A DNA stretch of 64,000 nt, taken from NCBI RefSeq assembly GCF_000959525.1, contig NZ_CP009832.1, positions 558,001-622,000 on the forward strand, written 5' to 3'. Positions 27,155 to 36,333 of this stretch are shown piece after piece. The DNA is from Burkholderia multivorans ATCC BAA-247. Lineage in GTDB: Bacteria > Pseudomonadota > Gammaproteobacteria > Burkholderiales > Burkholderiaceae. The notes below the pieces were generated by a model. It saw only the letters and a program-made list of their open reading frames with translations. It searched no databases and was not told the DNA's origin. How positions within the stretch are numbered: the stretch's first letter is position 1; every line of letters begins with the position of its first letter. A program made the position numbers and the translations under genes.

Positions 27155-28366
27155 ATGTCGGTACGTCACCTGGTTTCATCCGTACTGGCGGCGAGCGCGC
27201 TGCTCGGCGCGGCATCGTCGAGCATTGCCGGCCCGCTGGCCGTGGACGTCTACAATCCGGGCGCGAAGAGCATCTTTCCGGTGTCGTCGGAGATCGTGTC
27301 GGGCAAGACCGAAGCGATCCTGATCGACGCGCAGTTCCAGCGCAACGACGCGCAGACGCTCGTGAACCGGATCAAGGCGACGGGCAAGACGTTGAAGGCC
27401 GTCTACGTCAGCCATAGCGATCCGGACTACTACTTCGGGCTCGACACGATCCACGCGGCGTTCCCGGACGCGAAGATCGTCGCGACGCCGCAGACGGTCG
27501 CCGCAATCGAAGCGAGCAAGGACGGCAAGCTCGCGTACTGGCGGCCGATCCTGAAGGACAACGCGCCGGCGTCGATCGTCGTGCCGCGGCCGCTCGACGG
27601 CGACACGCTGAGCGTCGACGGCGAGAAGCTGCGCATCGTCGGGCTCGACGGCCCGACGCCGGACCGCACGTTCGTGTGGATTCCGTCGGAGCGCACGGTG
27701 GTGGGCGGAATTCCGGTCGCGGCGAACATCCATGTGTGGATGGCCGATACGCAGACCCCGCTGTCGCGCGCGAACTGGCTCGCGACGCTCGACCGGATCG
27801 ATGCGCTGAAGCCGGTGCGCGTCGTACCGGGCCACTTCCTGCCGAACGCGGACGGCAGCCGGCCGTTCACGACCGGCGTCGCGTTTACGCGCGCCTATGT
27901 GAAGGCGTTCGATCAGGAGGCCGCGCGCGCACGCGATTCGTCGGCGCTGATCGCCGCGATGGAGGCGCGCTATCCGACGCTAGGGGCGAAATCGTCGCTC
28001 GAACTGAGCGCGAAGGTCGCGAAGGGCGAGATGCAGTGGCCTGCGCCGCAGCCGTTTCCGGCAATCGGCAAGGTCGCGCGCGTGGCGTTCGGCGACACGG
28101 TGTTCGACCTGCACTTCAAGGACGACAAGACGATGTCGTTCATCGGCACGGCAGGCCAATTCAAGGGCGTGACCGATACCGTGCAATACACGGCGCACGA
28201 GATTCGGCCGCAGGTGTACATGGTGTACTGGCACGAGCCGTCGACCGGTTCGAACGTCGTGCACGTCGAGGATTTCGCGCGCGGCACGGTGAACACGAAC
28301 ATCGCGACGAAAGACGGGCAGTTTCTCCACATGTCCGGCACGATCGCGATCGTCGGCGGCGAGTAA
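27155..28366 (+). CDS. Exported MBL-fold protein fused to a MoaF-like domain
   Basis: A 403-residue protein with a signal peptide (about residues 1-26), a metallo-beta-lactamase fold (about 35-250) and a C-terminal MoaF-like lipocalin domain (about 295-400). The usual metal motif HxHxDH reads SHSDPDYYFGL (residues 86-96): the second His is Asp and the DH pair is Asp-Tyr, so the standard dinuclear zinc site cannot form. VVPGHFLPN keeps a later His. Reaction unknown; it may hydrolyse with a different metal set or have lost hydrolase activity. A strong ribosome-binding site precedes it. Confidence 0.75.
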   Translation: MSVRHLVSSVLAASALLGAASSSIAGPLAVDVYNPGAKSIFPVSSEIVSGKTEAILIDAQFQRNDAQTLVNRIKATGKTLKAVYVSHSDPDYYFGLDTIHAAFPDAKIVATPQTVAAIEASKDGKLAYWRPILKDNAPASIVVPRPLDGDTLSVDGEKLRIVGLDGPTPDRTFVWIPSERTVVGGIPVAANIHVWMADTQTPLSRANWLATLDRIDALKPVRVVPGHFLPNADGSRPFTTGVAFTRAYVKAFDQEAARARDSSALIAAMEARYPTLGAKSSLELSAKVAKGEMQWPAPQPFPAIGKVARVAFGDTVFDLHFKDDKTMSFIGTAGQFKGVTDTVQYTAHEIRPQVYMVYWHEPSTGSNVVHVEDFARGTVNTNIATKDGQFLHMSGTIAIVGGE

Positions 28367-28417
28367 CGAACGCATGCGGCTGCGACACGGTACCGTCGTC
28401 GCGGCGCGCCCCGCGAC

Positions 28418-28451
28418 GCAAAAAAGAAAAAGCCCGCATCGAGCGGGCTTT
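28418..28451. terminator. Intrinsic terminator between convergent MBL gene and ychF
   Basis: AAAGCCCGC (28429-28437) and GCGGGCTTT (28443-28451) pair around ATCGA. On the minus strand a long T-rich run follows, so it ends ychF; on the plus strand the run is only TTTC. Confidence 0.85.
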
Positions 28452-28475
28452 CTCACGGCAGCATCGAAACGACGC

Positions 28476-29570
28476 TCAGACGTTAAACAGGAAGTTCATC
28501 ACATCGCCGTCGTGCACGACATATTCCTTCCCTTCCGCGCGCATCTTGCCGGCTTCCTTCGCGCCTTGCTCGCCCTTGTACGCGATGAAGTCGTCGAACG
28601 CGATCGTCTGCGCACGGATGAAGCCGCGCTCGAAGTCGGTGTGGATCACGCCGGCCGCCTGCGGCGCGGTGTCGCCGATGTGAATTGTCCACGCGCGCAC
28701 TTCCTTCACGCCCGCGGTGAAGTAGGTCTGCAGCCCGAGCAGCTTGAAGCCGGCGCGGATCACGCGATCGAGACCCGGCTCCGACATGCCCATGTCGGCG
28801 AGGAACGCTTCCTTGTCGGCATCGTCGAGATCGGCGATTTCCGCTTCGATCGCCGCGCACACCGCGACCACCGGCGAATTCTCGCTTTCCGCGTACTTGC
28901 GCACCGCGTCGAGGTGCGGGTTGTTCTCGAAGCCGTCGTCCTTCACGTTCGCGACGTACATCGCCGGCTTCGCCGTGATCAGGCAGAACGGCTTGAGCAG
29001 CGCCTGCTCGTCGTCGGACAGCGCGAGGCCGCGCACGGCCTTGCCCTGGTCCAGATGCGCGCGCACCTTGTCGAGCACCGCGACGAGCTTCGCCGCTTCC
29101 TTGTCGTTGCCGGACTTCGCGGCCTTCGAGTAGCGCGCGAGCGCCTTCTCGACCGTGCCGAGATCGGCGAGCGCGAGTTCGGTGTTGATCACCTCGATGT
29201 CGTCGATCGGGCTCACCTTGCCTGCGACGTGGACGACGTTGTCGTCCTCGAAGCAGCGCACGACGTGCGTGATCGCATCGGTTTCGCGAATGTTCGCGAG
29301 GAACTGGTTGCCGAGGCCTTCGCCCTTGCTCGCGCCGGCGACGAGGCCCGCGATGTCGACGAACTCGACGACGGCCGGCACGATGCGCTCGGGCTTCACG
29401 ATTTCGGCGAGCGCCTTCAGGCGCGCGTCGGGCACTTCGACGATGCCGACGTTCGGCTCGATCGTGCAGAACGGGTAGTTCTCGGCGGCGATGCCGGCCT
29501 TGGTCAGCGCATTGAACAGAGTGGACTTGCCGACGTTGGGCAAGCCGACGATGCCGCATTTGAGGCTCAT
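28476..29570 (-). CDS. ychF: Redox-regulated ATPase YchF
   Basis: An OBG-family P-loop ATPase of 364 residues. Walker A is [14 protein letters not shown] at the N-terminus; the G4 position reads NVKDDG instead of NKxD, which is why YchF prefers [23 protein letters not shown] is the G3 region with switch II. The C-terminal TGS domain (about 280-364) is present and ends in NFLFNV as usual. It binds ribosomes and is linked to the oxidative stress response. Confidence 0.96.
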   Translation of the reverse strand: MSLKCGIVGLPNVGKSTLFNALTKAGIAAENYPFCTIEPNVGIVEVPDARLKALAEIVKPERIVPAVVEFVDIAGLVAGASKGEGLGNQFLANIRETDAITHVVRCFEDDNVVHVAGKVSPIDDIEVINTELALADLGTVEKALARYSKAAKSGNDKEAAKLVAVLDKVRAHLDQGKAVRGLALSDDEQALLKPFCLITAKPAMYVANVKDDGFENNPHLDAVRKYAESENSPVVAVCAAIEAEIADLDDADKEAFLADMGMSEPGLDRVIRAGFKLLGLQTYFTAGVKEVRAWTIHIGDTAPQAAGVIHTDFERGFIRAQTIAFDDFIAYKGEQGAKEAGKMRAEGKEYVVHDGDVMNFLFNV

Positions 29571-29753
29571 GGAATCCTTCGAACGGATGAAGCGGCGCGG
29601 CCGGGCAGGGCGCGGCGGCGCGGGACAAAGAGGGCGGCCGGCGCTGGGCAGCGCGACGGGCCGGCGTTCAAAGACGCTATTGTACCGTGCCGACGCGCCG
29701 GTTTCCGGCTGCGGAGCGCTCCGGCGCGGCCGCCGGCGCCGCCGCCATCACGC

Positions 29754-29807
29754 CGTCACCGTCGTCACAGCCGTCACAACCGTCACAACCGTCACAACCG
29801 TCACCAC
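29754..29807 (+). repeat. 9-bp tandem repeat, six units (CGTCACAAC type)
   Basis: Six consecutive 9-bp units begin with CGTCAC; three central copies (29772-29798) are identical, the flanking ones differ in the last three bases. They lie between ychF and the ubiH-family gene. Unit number may vary among strains by slippage. Confidence 0.9.
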
Positions 29808-29821
29808 TGCCACCGCCGCCA

Positions 29822-29866
29822 CCGCGGCCACCGCGGCCACCGCGGCCACCGCGGCCACCGCGACCA
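29822..29866 (+). repeat. 9-bp tandem repeat, five units (CCGCGGCCA type)
   Basis: Four perfect copies of CCGCGGCCA followed by one with a single change (CCGCGACCA). It starts 14 bases after the first repeat tract. With lengths that are multiples of three every frame stays open, which creates spurious low-complexity ORFs. Confidence 0.9.
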
Positions 29867-30029
29867 CCGCCGCTGCTGCCGCCAGCGCCCCCGCCCCCAC
29901 CACACGCCCCCAATCGACGTGCGCGCGGCGCAGCAACCGCCCGCGTGCGCCGGCCGGTCGCGCCGCCGCGCGCCGCGATTCCGCTGATTTCCCGCAAAGT
30001 CCGGCCGCGTAAGGGTTTGGCCCCGCGGC

Positions 30030-30035
30030 TATAAT
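30030..30035 (+). promoter_or_regulatory. -10 element (TATAAT), possibly of a leaderless transcript
   Basis: A perfect TATAAT ends 7 bases before the ATG at 30043, so a transcript starting at the usual distance would begin at or next to the start codon. No Shine-Dalgarno is present. No clear -35 is visible. Confidence 0.5.
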
Positions 30036-30042
30036 GCCCGCC

Positions 30043-31212
30043 ATGACTGTCCACCATACCTTCGACGTCGCCGTGGTCGGCGGCGGGCTCGTCGGCAAGA
30101 CGGCCGCGCTCGCGCTGACCCAGTCCGGCTACAAGACCGCGCTGCTCGCGCAGCCGGTCACGCCGCGGCCGGCCGATCTCGCGTTCGATACGCGCGTGTA
30201 TGCGCTGTCGTCCAGCTCGCAGGCGCTGCTCGAGCGGCTGCGCGTCTGGCAGGCGCTCGATCACGGCCGGCTCGCGCCCGTCTATGACATGCGCGTGTAC
30301 GGCGATGCGCACGCCGAGCTGCATTTTTCCGCCTATCAGGCGTCGGTGCCGCAGCTCGCCTGGATCGCCGAATCGTCGTTGATCGAGACGTCGCTCGACG
30401 CCGCGCTGCGTTTCCAGCCGAACCTGACCTGGTTCGACGCGCGCGCGCAGGGCCTCGACGTGCGCGACGACGCGGCCGTGCTCGCCTTGTCGTCGGGGCA
30501 GGTGCTCGAAGCCGATCTCGTCGTCGGCGCGGACGGCGCACACTCGTGGGTACGTTCGCAGATGGGCGCGCGCGTCGAGCGGCGCGATTACCGGCAGACG
30601 GGCGTCGTCGCGAACTTCAAGGCGTCGCTGCCGCACCGCGAAACCGCGTATCAATGGTTTCGCGACGGCGAAATCGTCGCGCTGCTGCCGCTGCCCGACG
30701 GCCACGTGTCGCTCGTGTGGTCCGCGCACACCGCGCACGCGGACGAGCTGCTCGCGCTCGACCCCGCGCAGCTCGCGGCCGAAGTCGAGCGCGTGTCGCA
30801 CGCGCAGGTCGGCACGCTCGAATGCGTGACGCCGGCCGCCGGTTTCCCGCTCGCGCTGCAGACGGTCGACAAGCTGATCGCGCCGCGCGTCGCGCTCGTC
30901 GGCGATGCCGCGCATCTGATCCATCCGCTCGCGGGGCAGGGGATGAACCTCGGCCTGCGCGACGTCGCCGCGCTCGCCGATGCGATCGCGACGAAGGAGA
31001 GCTTCCGCAACCTCGGCGATACGGTGCTGCTGCGCCGCTACGAGCGTTCGCGCCGGGAGGACATCCGCGCGCTGATGGTCGCGACCGACGGCCTGCAGCG
31101 GCTGTTCGCCGTGCCCGGTTCGTTCGCGAAGGCCGTGCGCAATGCGGGCATGGCGTTCGTCGGCGCGCAGCCGCTCGTGAAGCGCTGGCTGGTATCCGCC
31201 GCGCTCGGTTGA
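30043..31212 (+). CDS. UbiH/UbiF/VisC-family FAD-dependent hydroxylase
   Basis: A flavin monooxygenase of 389 residues of the family that hydroxylates the ubiquinone ring. It has the N-terminal FAD fold (VAVVGGGLVGKTAALAL), the middle DG motif (VVGADGAHSWVRSQ near residue 165) and the second FAD motif (ALVGDAAHLIHPLAGQGMNLGL near residue 285). The ring position it modifies cannot be assigned. I prefer ATG 30043; an in-frame ATG at 30034 is part of the -10 element. Confidence 0.85.
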   Translation: MTVHHTFDVAVVGGGLVGKTAALALTQSGYKTALLAQPVTPRPADLAFDTRVYALSSSSQALLERLRVWQALDHGRLAPVYDMRVYGDAHAELHFSAYQASVPQLAWIAESSLIETSLDAALRFQPNLTWFDARAQGLDVRDDAAVLALSSGQVLEADLVVGADGAHSWVRSQMGARVERRDYRQTGVVANFKASLPHRETAYQWFRDGEIVALLPLPDGHVSLVWSAHTAHADELLALDPAQLAAEVERVSHAQVGTLECVTPAAGFPLALQTVDKLIAPRVALVGDAAHLIHPLAGQGMNLGLRDVAALADAIATKESFRNLGDTVLLRRYERSRREDIRALMVATDGLQRLFAVPGSFAKAVRNAGMAFVGAQPLVKRWLVSAALG

Positions 31213-31302
31213 GCGAACCTTCGGCCGCATCGCCGGTCGGACTCGGTTCCGTTACGGCGTACACTGTGCCGTGCATTCCGATAGAGCTGAAGGAACAACT
31301 CG

Positions 31303-32031
31303 ATGAAAAAAACGATCCGCATCGCCTCGCTGGCGCTGGCCGTCACGATGGCGGCGCTCGGCTGCACTGCGCAGGCCGATCAGACCACCGACAAGCTGAA
31401 AGTCACGCTGCAAGCGCGTCTCGGCAACGACGCACCGATCAAGAGCGTGTCGAAATCGCCGGTCGCGGGGCTGTACGAAGTGAACCTCGGCTCGCAGATC
31501 ATCTATAGCGATGCGGCGGGCGACTACGTGCTGCTCGGCGATCTCGTCGACGCGAAGACGCACAAGAACCTCACCGACGCACGCCTGTCGGAGCTCAACA
31601 AGATCGACTTCACGAGCTTGCCGTTCGCCAACGCGATCAAGGTCGTGAAGGGCAACGGCGCGCGCAAGATAGCCGTGTTCTCCGATCCGAACTGCCCGTA
31701 TTGCAAGCGTCTCGAAACCACGCTGCAGTCGGTCGACAACGTCACCGTGTACACGTTCCTGTATCCGGTGCTGTCGCCCGATTCGACCGCGAAGTCGAAG
31801 GCGATCTGGTGCGCGACCGATCGCGCGAAGACGTGGCAGAGCTGGATGCTCGATCATCGTGCGCCGTCCGGCGCCGGCAACTGCGACACGAGCGCGCTCG
31901 ACAAGAATCTCGCGCTCGGCCGCGGCATGAACGTGACGGGCACGCCGACGATCTTCCTGCCGGACGGCCGCCGCCTGCCGGGCGCGGTGTCGGCCGACCA
32001 GCTGAACCAGGCGCTCGCGTCGAGCAAGTAA
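31303..32031 (+). CDS. dsbC: Thiol:disulfide interchange protein DsbC
   Basis: Periplasmic disulfide isomerase of 242 residues. A signal peptide ends near AQA (residue 25), followed by the N-terminal dimerisation domain (about 30-90) and a thioredoxin fold with the CPYC active site at residues 131-134 (SDPNCPYCKRLE). The cis-Pro loop is VTGTPTIFLPDG. Two further Cys (IWCATD and NCDTS) match the structural disulfide of DsbC. It probably acts with a DsbD located elsewhere. Confidence 0.9.
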   Translation: MKKTIRIASLALAVTMAALGCTAQADQTTDKLKVTLQARLGNDAPIKSVSKSPVAGLYEVNLGSQIIYSDAAGDYVLLGDLVDAKTHKNLTDARLSELNKIDFTSLPFANAIKVVKGNGARKIAVFSDPNCPYCKRLETTLQSVDNVTVYTFLYPVLSPDSTAKSKAIWCATDRAKTWQSWMLDHRAPSGAGNCDTSALDKNLALGRGMNVTGTPTIFLPDGRRLPGAVSADQLNQALASSK

Positions 32032-32134
32032 CCGACCGACATGCCGGGCCGCGCGCCCGGCCAGCGAGGGGCGCCCGCGATGCCTGCCGGCGCCTCTCTT
32101 CGTTTCCGCAGCCGCAGTTCGACCGATTGCCACG

Positions 32135-33937
32135 ATGAACCAGCCGATCCGCTATTCGATTGTCCCGAAAGACGTTGCCGCCCACCTGTTCGAAGTGACG
32201 GTGACGGTTTCCGATCCCGATCCCGACGGCCAGCGCTTTTCGCTGCCCGTATGGATTCCGGGCAGCTATCTCGTGCGCGAGTTCGCGCGCAACATCGTGA
32301 CGCTCGACGCGTTCAACGACGCCGGCCGCAAGGTACGGATCGCAAAGACCGACAAGCATACGTGGCAGGCCGCGCCCGTCAGCGGCGCGCTGACGCTGCG
32401 CTACGTCGTCTACGCATGGGATCTGTCGGTGCGCTCCGCGTATCTCGACGAATCGGGCGGTTTCTTCAACGGCACCGCGGTGTTCCTGAACGTCGCGGGC
32501 CGCGACGATGCGCCGTGCGAAGTCGACATCGCGAAACCGGCCGGCGACGTGTTTCGCGCATGGCGCGTCGCGACCGCGCTGCCGGAGGCGCGCGGCACGA
32601 AGCGCTACGGCTTCGGTGCCTATCGCGCGGCAAACTACGACGAACTCGTCGACCATCCCGTCACGATCGGCGAATTCGCGCTCGCGACGTTCGACGCGCA
32701 CGGCGTGCCGCACGACATCGTGATCGCCGGGCGCGTGACGCAGCTCGACATGGAACGGCTGCGCACGGACCTGAAGCGCGTGTGCGAAGCGCAGATCGCG
32801 CTGTTCGAGCCGAAGTCGAAGAAGGCGCCGATGGATCGCTACGTGTTCATGACGCTCGCGGTCAGCGACGGCTACGGCGGCCTCGAGCATCGGGCCTCGA
32901 CCGCGCTGATCTGCAATCGCACCGATCTGCCGGTGAAGGGGCGCCCGGAAACGACGGAAGGCTATCGCACGTATCTCGGCCTCTGCAGCCATGAATACTT
33001 CCACACCTGGAACGTGAAGCGGATCAAGCCGGCGGCGTTCGTGCCGTACGACCTGACGCGCGAGAACTACACGTCGCTGCTGTGGCTGTTCGAAGGCTTC
33101 ACGTCGTATTACGACGACCTGATGCTCGTGCGCAGCGGGCTGATGTCGCAGGACGAATATTTCGCGGCGCTCGGTCGCACGATCGGCGGCGTGCTGCGCG
33201 GCACGGGCCGCCTCAAGCAGAGCGTCGCGGACAGCTCGTTCGACGCGTGGATCAAGTACTACCGCCAGGACGAGAACGCGACGAACGCGATCGTCAGCTA
33301 TTACACGAAGGGCTCGCTCGTCGCGCTCGCGTTCGATCTCGCGATTCGCGCGCAGACGCGTCACCGCAAGTCGCTCGACGACGTGATGCGGCTGCTCTGG
33401 CAGCGCTACGGCCGCGACTTCTATCGCGGCAAGCAGGCGGGCGTCGCCGAAGACGAAGTCGCCGCGCTGATCGAAGAAGCGACCGGCGTCGCACTCGGCC
33501 GTCTGTTCAGCGATGCGGTGCACGGCACGCGCGACCTGCCGCTCGCCGAGCTGCTCGCACCGTTCGGCGTGACGCTCGCGCCGGACCTCGGCGCGCCCGG
33601 TGCGGTCGCGAAACCGTCGATCGGCGCACGTCTGCGCGGCGGCGCCGACTGCACGCTCGCAGCCGTCTATGAAGGCGGCGCCGCGCATCGTGCGGGGCTG
33701 TCGGCCGGCGACACGCTGATCGCGCTGGACGGGTTGCGCGTGACGGGCACGAACCTCGATGCGCTGCTCGCGCGCTACCGTCCGGGCGACAAGGTCGAGG
33801 TCCACGCCTTCCGCCGCGACGAACTGCGCACCGCGAAACTGAAGCTCGACGGCCCGGAGGTGTCGCGCTACCGGCTGACGGCCGCCGCGAGACCGGCCGC
33901 GTTGCTGAAGGCGCGCGAAGCCTGGCTGAAGGGCTAG
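32135..33937 (+). CDS. M61 family peptidase with PDZ domain
   Basis: A 600-residue metallopeptidase of the M61 (glycyl aminopeptidase-like) family. An N-terminal beta domain (about 1-170) precedes the catalytic part with HEYFH at residues 286-290 and the third ligand Glu in WLFEGFTSYYDD near residue 320; a C-terminal PDZ domain covers about 500-580 (GGAAHRAGLSAGDTLIALDG). No signal peptide is seen, so it should be cytoplasmic. It follows dsbC by 103 bases on the same strand. Confidence 0.88.
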   Translation: MNQPIRYSIVPKDVAAHLFEVTVTVSDPDPDGQRFSLPVWIPGSYLVREFARNIVTLDAFNDAGRKVRIAKTDKHTWQAAPVSGALTLRYVVYAWDLSVRSAYLDESGGFFNGTAVFLNVAGRDDAPCEVDIAKPAGDVFRAWRVATALPEARGTKRYGFGAYRAANYDELVDHPVTIGEFALATFDAHGVPHDIVIAGRVTQLDMERLRTDLKRVCEAQIALFEPKSKKAPMDRYVFMTLAVSDGYGGLEHRASTALICNRTDLPVKGRPETTEGYRTYLGLCSHEYFHTWNVKRIKPAAFVPYDLTRENYTSLLWLFEGFTSYYDDLMLVRSGLMSQDEYFAALGRTIGGVLRGTGRLKQSVADSSFDAWIKYYRQDENATNAIVSYYTKGSLVALAFDLAIRAQTRHRKSLDDVMRLLWQRYGRDFYRGKQAGVAEDEVAALIEEATGVALGRLFSDAVHGTRDLPLAELLAPFGVTLAPDLGAPGAVAKPSIGARLRGGADCTLAAVYEGGAAHRAGLSAGDTLIALDGLRVTGTNLDALLARYRPGDKVEVHAFRRDELRTAKLKLDGPEVSRYRLTAAARPAALLKAREAWLKG

Positions 33938-34083
33938 CATGACGAAGCGGAAATCGGGGCGCGATCCGCAATTGTTCTGCTGTTGCAACAATCCGTCGCC
34001 CTGAGCCCGCTTTTTCACGCAAATGCGGCCACGCACAATGGCGTCACTCGCGCTACCGAAGCGCAACCCAACCGGAGCCTGAC

Positions 34084-34680
34084 ATGACGACCATTCTGCA
34101 AATCAATTCGGCGGCGCGTTCGCAAGGCGCGCAGTCCACGCTGCTGTCCAACGAACTGACGGCAAAGCTGCAACAATCGAATCCCGGTGCGAAGGTCGTG
34201 GTCCGCGACCTGCTGGCCGATGGTCTGCCGCATCTCGACGAATCGGTGCTCGGCGCGTTCTTCACGCCGGCCGAGAACCGCAGCGCGGAGCAGAATGCGA
34301 TCGTCGCGAAGAGCGATGCGCTGATCGCCGAACTGCAAGCCGCCGACATCATCGTGATCGGCGCGCCGATGTACAACTTCGGCATCTCCTCGCAACTGAA
34401 GACGTACTTCGACTGGATCGCCCGCGCCGGCGTCACGTTCCGCTACACCGAGAACGGCCCGGAAGGCCTCATCAAGGGCAAGAAGGTGTACGTCGTATCG
34501 GCGCGCGGCGGCAAGTACGCGGGCACCCCGCACGACAGCCAGACGCCGTATCTGCGTTCGTTCCTCGGCTTTGTCGGCATGACCGACGTGAGCTTCATCT
34601 ACGCGGAAGGCCTGAACATGGGGCCGGAAGCGCAGAGCGCGGCGCTGGCCGGTGCACGCGAGGCGATCGCCGCTGCGTAA
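34084..34680 (+). CDS. azoR: FMN-dependent NADH:quinone oxidoreductase / azoreductase AzoR
   Basis: A flavodoxin-like enzyme of 198 residues. [17 protein letters not shown] near the N-terminus binds the FMN phosphate, [24 protein letters not shown] near residue 95 and SARGGKYAG near residue 140 complete the pocket, as in AzoR. It reduces quinones and azo dyes by two electrons at a time and protects against thiol and quinone stress. Single gene with its own terminator. Confidence 0.92.
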   Translation: MTTILQINSAARSQGAQSTLLSNELTAKLQQSNPGAKVVVRDLLADGLPHLDESVLGAFFTPAENRSAEQNAIVAKSDALIAELQAADIIVIGAPMYNFGISSQLKTYFDWIARAGVTFRYTENGPEGLIKGKKVYVVSARGGKYAGTPHDSQTPYLRSFLGFVGMTDVSFIYAEGLNMGPEAQSAALAGAREAIAAA

Positions 34681-34726
34681 GGGTTGGACGCGGGCGTCGC
34701 ACGCCCGCGGCTCGATCTGAAAGCAG

Positions 34727-34760
34727 AAAGCGCCGCGTCCCGACAGGGGCGCGGCGCTTT
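34727..34760. terminator. Hairpin terminator between convergent azoR and ung
   Basis: AAAGCGCCGCG and CGCGGCGCTTT form an 11-bp stem; the loop can extend it by GTCCC/GGGGC. The T-run is short on both sides. Confidence 0.7.
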
Positions 34761-34796
34761 GCATTCCGGCCGACGCAGGACGCGGCGCAGCCGCCG

Positions 34797-35693
34797 TTAC
34801 GCGAGCGTTTCGGCGACCTCGGGCAGCCGCCAGTCGATCGGCGTGCGGCCGTGCTCGACCAGATAGTCGTTCGCGAGCGCGAAGTGGCGGCAGCCGAGAA
34901 AGCCGCGATGCGCGGACAGCGGCGACGGATGCGGCGCCTCGAGCACGCAGTGCGCGCTCGCGTCGAACAGCGCACGCTTCGCCTGCGCGTGCGCACCCCA
35001 CAGCATGAACACGAGGCCGCGATGACGGTTCGCGAGCTCGCGGATCAGCGTATCGGTGCACTGCTCCCAGCCGCGCTTGGCGTGGCTCGCGGCCGCGCCG
35101 CGCTCGACCGTCAGCACGGTGTTCAGCAGCAGCACGCCCTGGCGCGCCCACGTGTCGAGACAGCCGTGGCGCGGCGTATCGTGGCCGAAGTTCGCGGCGA
35201 TTTCCTTGAAGATGTTGCGCAGCGACGGCGGTGTGCGCACGGCGGGCGGCACCGAGAATGCGAGGCCGTGCGCCTGCGGCGTGCCGCGATCGTCGCCGTG
35301 ATAAGGGTCCTGACCGAGGATCACGACCTTCACGTCGTCGGGGCTCGTCAGCCGCAGTGCGCGGAACACGTCGGTCGGGTAGATCGTCTTGCCGGCCGCG
35401 CGTTCGTCGTCGACGAAGCGGCATAGCGGCGCATATGCGTCGCTGTCGATGAACGGCTTCAGCACGTCGCGCCATACGGCGGGCAGTGCATCGAATTGCG
35501 CGGCGAGGTGCGGGATGTCGCGCGCGGCATGCGGGGCGGCCGCGGCGCCGGCAGCGATCTTGCCGGCCGGCCGGCGCTCGGCTGCGGGAGCGGCCGGCGC
35601 AGCGGGCCGGAGGTCGGCCTCGGCCGTTTCCGGCACGGGATCGTCGAACAGCGACGCCTGCAGCGGCGTGCGGGAGGTCTTGCGGGTTGCCAT
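34797..35693 (-). CDS. ung: Uracil-DNA glycosylase
   Basis: Family 1 UDG of 298 residues that removes uracil from DNA. The water-activating loop [11 protein letters not shown], the uracil-binding [10 protein letters not shown] and the DNA-intercalating [13 protein letters not shown] are all intact. The catalytic part of about 225 residues is preceded by about 70 residues rich in Ala and Pro that look disordered and are not found in E. coli Ung; related bacteria often carry a similar tail. Start 35693 was chosen as MATRKTS; other in-frame starts lie upstream. It follows the CYTH gene by 13 bases. Confidence 0.93.
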   Translation of the reverse strand: MATRKTSRTPLQASLFDDPVPETAEADLRPAAPAAPAAERRPAGKIAAGAAAAPHAARDIPHLAAQFDALPAVWRDVLKPFIDSDAYAPLCRFVDDERAAGKTIYPTDVFRALRLTSPDDVKVVILGQDPYHGDDRGTPQAHGLAFSVPPAVRTPPSLRNIFKEIAANFGHDTPRHGCLDTWARQGVLLLNTVLTVERGAAASHAKRGWEQCTDTLIRELANRHRGLVFMLWGAHAQAKRALFDASAHCVLEAPHPSPLSAHRGFLGCRHFALANDYLVEHGRTPIDWRLPEVAETLA

Positions 35694-35706
35694 GCGTGAT
35701 GCGGGT

Positions 35707-36333
35707 TTATTGCGCGCGCAGCCGGTAGCCGCGCTGCGCCTTGCTGATGTTTTCGGGAGCGAGACCCGGCAGCGCCTGCTGCAGCTCGGCGGCGAGCGTC
35801 GCGAGCGCCGCTTCCGGGCCGTCGAGCAGTTCGAGTTCGATTTCGCTGATCGGTTCGCGGCGCGTGTCGCGGTCCGTGTGGACGACGATCTCGCCGATGT
35901 CCACCGCCGCCTCGACCGTCGCACCGCCGATCGCGACGCGCCACAGCGTACGCGAAAAATCCGTGCGGAACAGCGCGTGTAGCGCGGGCGCCGCGTCACG
36001 CAGCGCGGCGGCGGCTTCCGGCACGTCGCATGCGGCGACGAGCGCGGCGACTTCGAGCGCGTCGCCGGCCACCGGCAGTTCCCATTCGTGGCGGCGGTGC
36101 AGCCCGTGTTCGGCGCTGCCGACCGTCTTGAACGTCTGCAGCCAGCCTTGCGGCGTGCGGCGTACGCGCACTGCGCTTTTCGAACGCGCGAGCGCGAGGT
36201 CGGGCGTGTCGTAATAGACGTTCGACAGCGCGATCTCGCGGCCGCGCTCACCGGTCAGCGTCTCGAAGAAGCGGTGCGCGGCCGGCGCGTGGCCCGCCGG
36301 CAGCGCGAGCTTGATTTCCTTTTCGATCGCCAT
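35707..36333 (-). CDS. CYTH-domain protein (inorganic triphosphatase-like)
   Basis: A 208-residue CYTH protein. The ExExK signature is at the N-terminus ([10 protein letters not shown]); further acidic and basic tunnel residues follow in [23 protein letters not shown] and [13 protein letters not shown]. This matches the YgiF-type triphosphate tunnel enzymes that split tripolyphosphate, but without their CHAD domain. Its start overlaps the trpC stop (TGATG), so it is coupled to the trp operon, whose function it does not obviously share. Confidence 0.87.
   Translation of the reverse strand: MAIEKEIKLALPAGHAPAAHRFFETLTGERGREIALSNVYYDTPDLALARSKSAVRVRRTPQGWLQTFKTVGSAEHGLHRRHEWELPVAGDALEVAALVAACDVPEAAAALRDAAPALHALFRTDFSRTLWRVAIGGATVEAAVDIGEIVVHTDRDTRREPISEIELELLDGPEAALATLAAELQQALPGLAPENISKAQRGYRLRAQ

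Noticed and set aside
29754-29866. CRISPR-like array
   Set aside because: Units are 9 bases, directly joined, with no unique spacers and no cas genes; it is a minisatellite.
29687-30034. Pro-rich or Val/Ala-rich proteins across the 9-bp repeats
   Set aside because: The frames are open only because the repeat unit is a multiple of three; no start signals or known domain.
31742-34066. A 774-codon open frame on the minus strand
   Set aside because: It is antisense to dsbC and the M61 peptidase gene, both of which have complete motifs. It is a shadow.
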